Assembly (NCBI RefSeq): GCF_002896555.1
Contig: NZ_MNLH01000002.1
Location: forward strand, 1 to 64,000
DNA length: 64,000 bases
Source of the DNA: Gardnerella coleohominis
GTDB lineage: Bacteria > Actinomycetota > Actinomycetes > Actinomycetales > Bifidobacteriaceae
Direction: 5' to 3'
Position 1 is the first letter of the stretch. Each line of letters opens with the position of its first letter. This document shows, in pieces, positions 59,141 through 64,000 of the stretch. The notes beneath the pieces are model-generated. The model was not told the origin of the DNA and made no database searches. It was given only the letters and a program-made list of their open reading frames with translations. Both the position numbers and the translations under genes were made by a program.

Positions 59141-60268
59141 ATGAGTGATGCCAACAATGGTATTGATGATTATCGGAGCAAAAATCAGATGAATGGTACT
59201 TCTGGTAATAATAATTCCAGTAGTGGTGCTTCTGCTGGGAATCAGTATGTTATGAATCAATCTTCTCAGCATCAGTTTTCTGGTCAGCAGTATCCATATG
59301 GTCAGCCAGTTCAACCGCAAATGGGTCAGTCATATGGTAGGCATGCCCAGCCTCAGATGAGCCAACCGCAGTTTGGTAAGCAGCAGTTTGCTCAGCAATA
59401 CTCATACAGTCAGCCGTATGGTCAGCCTGTCCAGCCGCGTATGAGTCAGCAGCCTCCGTATTGTCAGCCTCCTATGGGTCGCCCGTATGGTCGTCCTCAG
59501 TATGGCGGTGCACCTTTTGCTGCTAGAGCTGGTTATGTGAATGGTAGATTTAATCCTGCTTATATTGAAGAGCAGGCTCGTAAGTTTTCTTTTAGGTGGA
59601 ATGCTAAAGAAATTATTTCTGCAATTATAGTTGTTGTTGTAGCAGCGATTTTCGCATTTGTTTTTACTTTTTCTGCTGAGTATGGTTTCGATTTCTCTTT
59701 TAATATATCGCAAATAATTAGAAGTATTGTTAAGTATCGTGATGAGTTTTATATTTTAGAAAATGTTATATCTTATATGCAGCGTATGTTCCCGCTTGTG
59801 ATATTGCTTAGTTTTGCTCAAGTCTTACGTAAAAGATTCTTTACTATTGCAGGTGGCTTCGTTGTTGCTACTAGTGCATTCTTGACACTATTTTTTAATC
59901 GTTATACTTTTGGGAATAGTAAATGGATTTTGGGATATTTGCTTGAATGCGCCACTATTGTTGTTTTCTTTGTTTCCGTAGAAATATTGCAATGGCTTAT
60001 AACCAAATATAAGCCTGAAAACGATTTAAAATATATGCTTGTTAATTTCATATCAGTTATAATTTTCTGCATTGCTAATGCTATTTCTACTTATTATTGG
60101 CTTACTTTTTGGGACTCATCAACCTTGAGGCTACTATTAGATATAGTTGAATCCTTTATTGTTGCAATTCCTATGTTGGTGTTTTTGCCATGTCTCGTAG
60201 CTTTACTGTTAAAGGCTGTAAAGTTCACGAAGTTCCTTAATCCAGAACGTGAGATGATGCATTTATAA
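59141..60268 (+). CDS. Gln/Pro-rich membrane protein of unknown function
   Basis: The first 130 residues are rich in Gln, Tyr, Pro and Gly, with imperfect repeats of PYGQPVQP(Q/R)M and QPQM/QPQF. The rest has about six membrane segments (from about 167-185, then 220 to 365). GGAGGT lies 5 bases upstream of the ATG, so it is a real gene. I do not recognise a family. It sits in the interruption between rsmG and parA. Confidence 0.8.
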   Translation: MSDANNGIDDYRSKNQMNGTSGNNNSSSGASAGNQYVMNQSSQHQFSGQQYPYGQPVQPQMGQSYGRHAQPQMSQPQFGKQQFAQQYSYSQPYGQPVQPRMSQQPPYCQPPMGRPYGRPQYGGAPFAARAGYVNGRFNPAYIEEQARKFSFRWNAKEIISAIIVVVVAAIFAFVFTFSAEYGFDFSFNISQIIRSIVKYRDEFYILENVISYMQRMFPLVILLSFAQVLRKRFFTIAGGFVVATSAFLTLFFNRYTFGNSKWILGYLLECATIVVFFVSVEILQWLITKYKPENDLKYMLVNFISVIIFCIANAISTYYWLTFWDSSTLRLLLDIVESFIVAIPMLVFLPCLVALLLKAVKFTKFLNPEREMMHL

Positions 60269-60305
60269 GAGTTTGCTTATAGCAAGCATTTATAAAGCAT
60301 ACATC

Positions 60306-60343
60306 AGTGCTATGTGTCCAGAAATGGGCACATAGCACTTTTT
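60306..60343 (+). terminator. terminator of the Gln-rich membrane protein gene
   Basis: AGTGCTATGTG pairs with CACATAGCACT (11 bp) around nine bases and continues into TTTTT. Confidence 0.9.
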
Positions 60344-60407
60344 AATAAACAAATTATGCGTAATGAAATCTCAGTGCTTAGTTAGTAAGAGGCATGCATA
60401 TTTGAAA

Positions 60408-60423
60408 TGTTTCACATGAAACT
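60408..60423. promoter_or_regulatory. parS-like site upstream of parA
   Basis: TGTTTCACATGAAACT differs from canonical parS at two positions and lies 87 bases before the parA start. Confidence 0.55.
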
Positions 60424-60509
60424 AAGAAGTTTTTATGTGTTTTATGTCCATAGAAGAATAGAAACTTGACACTACGTGCTTGTAAAAAAGAGGGTGGGGG
60501 TGATACGGA

Positions 60510-61466
60510 GTGGTAGAGTCTGCAGAAGAAACTATTAAACGTATTTTTGGAGATTCTGGATCTTCTCTCGGCAGTGAATTAGCTGATGTGGCTTCACGAT
60601 ATCATGCACTTGAAGGAGTTGAATATCCGCATCCTGCGCGAACACGTTTTATTGCAGTAGCTAATCAAAAAGGTGGAGTTGGCAAAACAAGTTCTACTGT
60701 TAATCTTGCTGCAGCAATGGCAATCGGAGGATTACGTGTACTCGTAATTGATATGGATCCTCAAGGTAATGCGTCTACAGCATTCAACATACCTCATCTT
60801 TCAGGGGATTTATCTGTATACGATGTTATTGAAGGCCGTAAAACAATAAGTGAAGTTAAGCAGACTTGCCCAGATATTCAGGGTGTAGATGTAGTTCCAG
60901 CTTCAATTGATTTAAGCGGTGCTGAATTAGAACTTGCAGATATGGATGATCGCAATAATTTGCTTAAAAATGCTGTGAATGAATTCTTGAATAATAGCGA
61001 AGAGCATTACGATTACGTATTTATAGATTGCCCTCCGTCTCTCGGATTGCTTGTTATAAATGCTATGTGTGCTGCTCAAGAAATGTTGATTCCAATTCAA
61101 GCAGAATATTATGCTTTGGAAGGATTAGGTCAATTAATTCGCACGATTGGATTAGTGCAAAAACATTACAATCCTATTCTTGTAGTTTCAACTATGCTTG
61201 TAACAATGTTCGATAAGCGTACACTTTTAGGCCGTGAAGTTTATCAAGAAGTTAAAAATCACTATCCAAATATTGTTCTTAATACAACAATTCCGAGAAC
61301 TGTAAAAATATCTGAAGCGCCAAGTTTTGCACAAAGTGTTATTACATATGATTCACGTGGAACAGGTGCAGTTTCATATCGTGAGGCTGCGTTAGAAATA
61401 GCGCGTCGTTCTGAAACAGTATTATCAGTCATCGCTGCAAAAGAAGAGGAGAATAACAAACGATGA
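60510..61466 (+). CDS. parA: chromosome partitioning ATPase ParA
   Basis: Walker-type ATPase that moves ParB-parS complexes. The deviant Walker A KGGVGKT is at residues 54-60, followed by IDMDPQGN and FIDCPPSLG. The GTG start has GGGGGTGAT upstream. A 4-base overlap couples it to parB. Confidence 0.97.
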   Translation: MVESAEETIKRIFGDSGSSLGSELADVASRYHALEGVEYPHPARTRFIAVANQKGGVGKTSSTVNLAAAMAIGGLRVLVIDMDPQGNASTAFNIPHLSGDLSVYDVIEGRKTISEVKQTCPDIQGVDVVPASIDLSGAELELADMDDRNNLLKNAVNEFLNNSEEHYDYVFIDCPPSLGLLVINAMCAAQEMLIPIQAEYYALEGLGQLIRTIGLVQKHYNPILVVSTMLVTMFDKRTLLGREVYQEVKNHYPNIVLNTTIPRTVKISEAPSFAQSVITYDSRGTGAVSYREAALEIARRSETVLSVIAAKEEENNKR

Positions 61467-62938
61467 GTGGAATGAAGTCTCGTTTAGGTAAAGGCTTAGG
61501 CGCATTATTCCCAGCATTGCCAGGTGAAGAGGAATTAGTATCTCCTCAAGAAGATAATCAAAATGTTTCTCGTGAAACAAATGGCAATTCATCGTTATCT
61601 GTTGCAAAATCTGCTGAAATAAATAATGGCGATAAAATTAATGGCGATGAAAATAGTCGCGAGCACGAAAATAAAGACGAGTACAATCCTGAAAACAAAA
61701 ATGCAGAGAAGCAGGAAAATACTCAAGATGAAGATAAAAGTGTAAATCATTTTTCCAGGTCTAGTGTTTCACATGAAACTAAAGTGCCTAGTATTACGCA
61801 TGCTATTGCTCCACATAATAATGAACTTCAGAACAACAATACAGTTTCACATGAAACAAAATCTTATGACAATAAAAGTTTCAAAACTGGTAAGAATAAT
61901 AAAAGATCTGCAATGCCCTCTTTAGAAGATGTGACAAGACCTATTGATTTCTTCTTCGGTGATTCTGCTGAAAGAACATTTGTAAGTGATAAAAATAAGA
62001 GTGTTTCACATGAAACGAGCAATAATAACAATGGTTCGCTAGAAGATAAAAATAATACAGAAACCGCAGAAAATCAAGGATTAAAGCCTGTTGAAGGTGG
62101 ATATTTAGAGTATGTTAAGCCTTCGGATATAGTTCCAAATGCTCAACAACCGCGATTAATTTTTGACGAAGAAGAACTTAGAGAACTTGCTGCTTCTATT
62201 AAAGAAGTTGGAGTTCTTCAGCCAATCGTTGTTCGTAAAATCGATAAAAATAATTCCGAAAGCACTCTGCAAAACAATAGCTCTGCTCATTATGAATTAA
62301 TAATGGGTGAACGACGCTGGAGAGCTTCGCAACTTGCAGGTTTAGATGTAGTTCCTGCAATAGTTAGAACAACGTCCGATGAGCACATGTTGCGCGATGC
62401 ATTACTTGAAAACTTACACAGAGTTGCTTTGAATCCGCTAGAAGAAGCAGCAGCGTATGCGCAAATGATTGATGAATTTGGATTAACTCAGATTCAACTT
62501 TCTCAGTCTGTATCTAAATCTAGACCGCAGATTGCAAATACTTTGCGACTTCTTAATCTGCCTCTATCGGTACAAAAACAAGTTGCTTCAGGATTGCTTT
62601 CATCTGGTCACGCTCGAGCGTTGCTAGGCTTGGAAAATGCTGAAGAAATGGAAGCAGTAGCGCAAAGAATTATCAACGAAGGGCTATCAGTAAGAACTAC
62701 TGAAGAAATCGTGTCTCTTAAAGGCGTAGAAACAGGTCGTAGATCTGCTCCTACTCGTAGGCAGCGGAACGATAGGTGGGCTTCATCTCCTATACGCCAT
62801 CAGCTAGAAGAGCATTTTTCTACTAAGGTTTCAATCAAGGGAACACCTAAACACGGCCATATTGAAATCGTGTTCTCGTCTCCTGAGGATATGCAGCGAA
62901 TAGTAGATATGCTGATGTTGAAGCAAGAAAATAAGTAG
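61463..62938 (+). CDS. parB: chromosome partitioning protein ParB
   Basis: CTP-dependent DNA clamp loading at parS. It starts SRLGKGLGALFP, then has a low-complexity linker to about residue 210. The ParB core has PNAQQPRLIF, GERRWRASQLAGL and the helix-turn-helix IQLSQSVSKSRPQIANTLR, with a C-terminal dimerisation domain. The linker is about 200 residues, longer than usual, and holds four Val-Ser-(His/Arg)-Glu-Thr peptides encoded by parS-like palindromes. The start overlaps the parA stop as ATGA. Confidence 0.97.
   Translation: MSGMKSRLGKGLGALFPALPGEEELVSPQEDNQNVSRETNGNSSLSVAKSAEINNGDKINGDENSREHENKDEYNPENKNAEKQENTQDEDKSVNHFSRSSVSHETKVPSITHAIAPHNNELQNNNTVSHETKSYDNKSFKTGKNNKRSAMPSLEDVTRPIDFFFGDSAERTFVSDKNKSVSHETSNNNNGSLEDKNNTETAENQGLKPVEGGYLEYVKPSDIVPNAQQPRLIFDEEELRELAASIKEVGVLQPIVVRKIDKNNSESTLQNNSSAHYELIMGERRWRASQLAGLDVVPAIVRTTSDEHMLRDALLENLHRVALNPLEEAAAYAQMIDEFGLTQIQLSQSVSKSRPQIANTLRLLNLPLSVQKQVASGLLSSGHARALLGLENAEEMEAVAQRIINEGLSVRTTEEIVSLKGVETGRRSAPTRRQRNDRWASSPIRHQLEEHFSTKVSIKGTPKHGHIEIVFSSPEDMQRIVDMLMLKQENK
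61564..62017. promoter_or_regulatory. four parS-like sites inside parB
   Basis: TGTTTCTCGTGAAACA at 61564-61579, TGTTTCACATGAAACT at 61765-61780, AGTTTCACATGAAACA at 61843-61858 and TGTTTCACATGAAACG at 62002-62017. Each matches TGTTTCACGTGAAACA at 14 or 15 of 16 positions. All lie in the same reading phase. Confidence 0.7.
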
Positions 62939-62950
62939 TTTGATTTACAA

Positions 62951-63175
62951 AGTATGCTTTGCTACCGATTAGGCAGAGATTTGAGATTTTTCGCAGCGAA
63001 AGAGGCGAGCCTCAGCGTCGCTAGATGGTGACTCGCCGAGAGAGCAAGAAAAATCGAAAAATCTCGGTGATTAACCAAAGATTAAAAGACTAAACATGCC
63101 AAGAGCTGTCGAAGTTTCTCTTAGAGCAATGTAAAAATTTTGCGATGAGAGAAACTCCGACAACTCAGCAACACT
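62951..63175 (+). repeat. dispersed structured repeat, copy D
   Basis: Begins ATGCTTTGCTACCGATTAGGCAGAG just as copy B does. The outer stem and 3' hairpin are kept, but the inner domain (62994-63050) differs: GGCGAG (63004-63009) pairs with CTCGCC (63032-63037) where the other copies have AATGAA/TTCATT. Confidence 0.9.
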
Positions 63176-63268
63176 AAAACGGAACCTAAAGCGCGCTACG
63201 CTTTAAGCTCGGTCGATTCGCAGCAACACTAGATAAGGAATTTTGTAAAAATAGTCATAGGCTTTTAA

Positions 63269-63304
63269 AAAGGGAATCGCGACTAAAATGTTGTAATTCC
63301 CTTT
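63269..63304. terminator. hairpin terminator between parB and trxB
   Basis: AAAGGGAAT (63269-63277) and ATTCCCTTT (63296-63304) form a 9-bp stem. It lies between convergent parB and trxB and could serve either. Confidence 0.65.
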
Positions 63305-63333
63305 CTAAATAGCTCCGAGTAATTCGAAGCAAG

Positions 63334-63377
63334 TCTAGTTAACTCGAATTAACTATAGCCAACTTGAGTTAACTAGA
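63334..63377. other. 12-bp perfect inverted repeat after trxB
   Basis: TCTAGTTAACTC (63334-63345) and GAGTTAACTAGA (63366-63377) are separated by 20 bases, 29 bases past the trxB stop. Either a terminator stem for trxB or a protein site. Confidence 0.5.
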
Positions 63378-63405
63378 TTAGTCCTTAAGAAAATCTCCTT
63401 TTAGA

Positions 63406-64000
63406 TTATTTTTCCTCAAGTTCTGTTAAATAAGACTGCGCATCAAGAGCTGCATGGCATCCCATCCCAGCTGCAGAAATAGCTTGACGATATACGCTAT
63501 CTACAACATCTCCAGCAGCAAAAACTCCAGGAATTGATGTTTTAGTAGACGTGCCTTGAACAGCAATAGTCCCATCTGAATTAAGCTCTAAAGATCCATG
63601 CAAAAACTCAGTAGAAGGAGTATGACCAATTGCAACAAATATTCCTTCAGCTTCGATTTCACTAACTTCGTTAGTTTTCACATTGCGCACGGTAACTGAT
63701 TTGGCTTCCGTATCCGAGCCGTTTACAGACTCAACGACGCTATCTAAAACGAAATTAATTTTTTCGTTTTCCTTAGCTCTATCAACCATAATTTTAGATG
63801 CGCGGAATTCATTACGGCGATGAATAATAGTGACGGAAGATCCAAAACGAGTGAGGAATTGTGCTTCTTCAAAAGCGCTGTCTCCGCCTCCAATAACAAC
63901 AATCGGTTTTCCGCGGAAGAAGAATCCATCGCATGTAGCACAGTAAGAAACCCCTCGGCCAGAGTATTGCTGCTCTCCTGGCACGCCCAATTTGCGTACC
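63406..64000 (-). CDS. trxB: thioredoxin reductase (partial)
   Basis: The C-terminal two thirds of TrxB. The redox motif CATC follows SGRGVSY, then VIGGGDSAFEEAQFL binds NADPH and the C-terminal GVFAAGDVVD binds FAD. At the window edge the frame continues upstream with RKLGVPGE, so the 5' end lies beyond base 64000. It regenerates thioredoxin from NADPH. Position near parB is usual in actinobacteria. Confidence 0.97.
   Translation of the reverse strand, partial: VRKLGVPGEQQYSGRGVSYCATCDGFFFRGKPIVVIGGGDSAFEEAQFLTRFGSSVTIIHRRNEFRASKIMVDRAKENEKINFVLDSVVESVNGSDTEAKSVTVRNVKTNEVSEIEAEGIFVAIGHTPSTEFLHGSLELNSDGTIAVQGTSTKTSIPGVFAAGDVVDSVYRQAISAAGMGCHAALDAQSYLTELEEK

Noticed and set aside
26238..63175. 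Dispersed repeat as an IS element
   Set aside because: Copies are about 200 bp and lack any transposase frame; at most they are non-autonomous.

Overview
The window looks like the origin-proximal chromosome of a low-GC member of the Bifidobacteriaceae, most likely Gardnerella. The evidence is a bifidobacterial-type 16S rRNA 5' end, actinobacterial gene families (CrgA, DUF3073, DUF3566, class E sortase, the fhaA-fhaB-pstP-rodA-pbpA-pknA-pknB cluster), the gene order rpmH-rnpA-yidD-yidC-jag-rsmG-parA-parB-trxB, and an AT-rich sequence with many Asn/Ser-rich low-complexity inserts. The genus call is inference; the family call is firmer.

Layout. 1-532: 5' part of a 16S rRNA gene on the minus strand with its leader. 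1.1-9.3 kb: nagA and nagB, a tRNA-Gly, an HtpX protease, a ferredoxin-NADP reductase and a metal P-type ATPase. 9.6-17.9 kb: tRNA-Ala and tRNA-Ile, dps, a CNNM/CBS protein, a permease with its DUF1980 partner, carbonic anhydrase and ppc. 18-31 kb: thrE, trpS, a DUF3073 protein, a sterol-carrier-like protein, a glycogen phosphorylase gene broken by a frameshift, a rhomboid protease, a cluster of DnaA boxes, a THUMP-like methyltransferase, crgA, a DUF881 protein and a sortase. 31-40 kb: the Ser/Thr kinase, phosphatase, FHA and cell-wall operon. 40-54 kb: PAP2 phosphatase, mscL, DUF3566, gyrA, gyrB, dciA, recF, dnaN, oriC and dnaA. 54-64 kb: rpmH to rsmG, then a 2.8-kb interruption (dispersed repeat, higBA toxin-antitoxin module, Gln-rich membrane protein), then parA, parB and the start of trxB.

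Genes left of about 53 kb lie mostly on the minus strand and those to the right mostly on the plus strand, as expected for replication forks leaving the dnaA/dnaN region. The origin has about ten DnaA boxes between dnaN and dnaA, and a second dense group of eight lies 25 kb away at 26.5 kb. Partition sites resembling parS lie in fprA, in rsmG, upstream of parA and four times inside parB, where they encode a repeated Val-Ser-(His/Arg)-Glu-Thr peptide.

The most unusual structural signal is a family of four 200-220 bp dispersed repeats (26.3, 30.9, 58.0 and 63.1 kb). They fold into two strong hairpin domains, and one inner stem has compensatory base changes. Two copies are flanked by direct repeats, and one sits beside a higBA cassette that is itself bracketed by 24-nt inverted repeats. 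No transposase is present in the window. This may be a non-autonomous mobile element or a repeated structured RNA.
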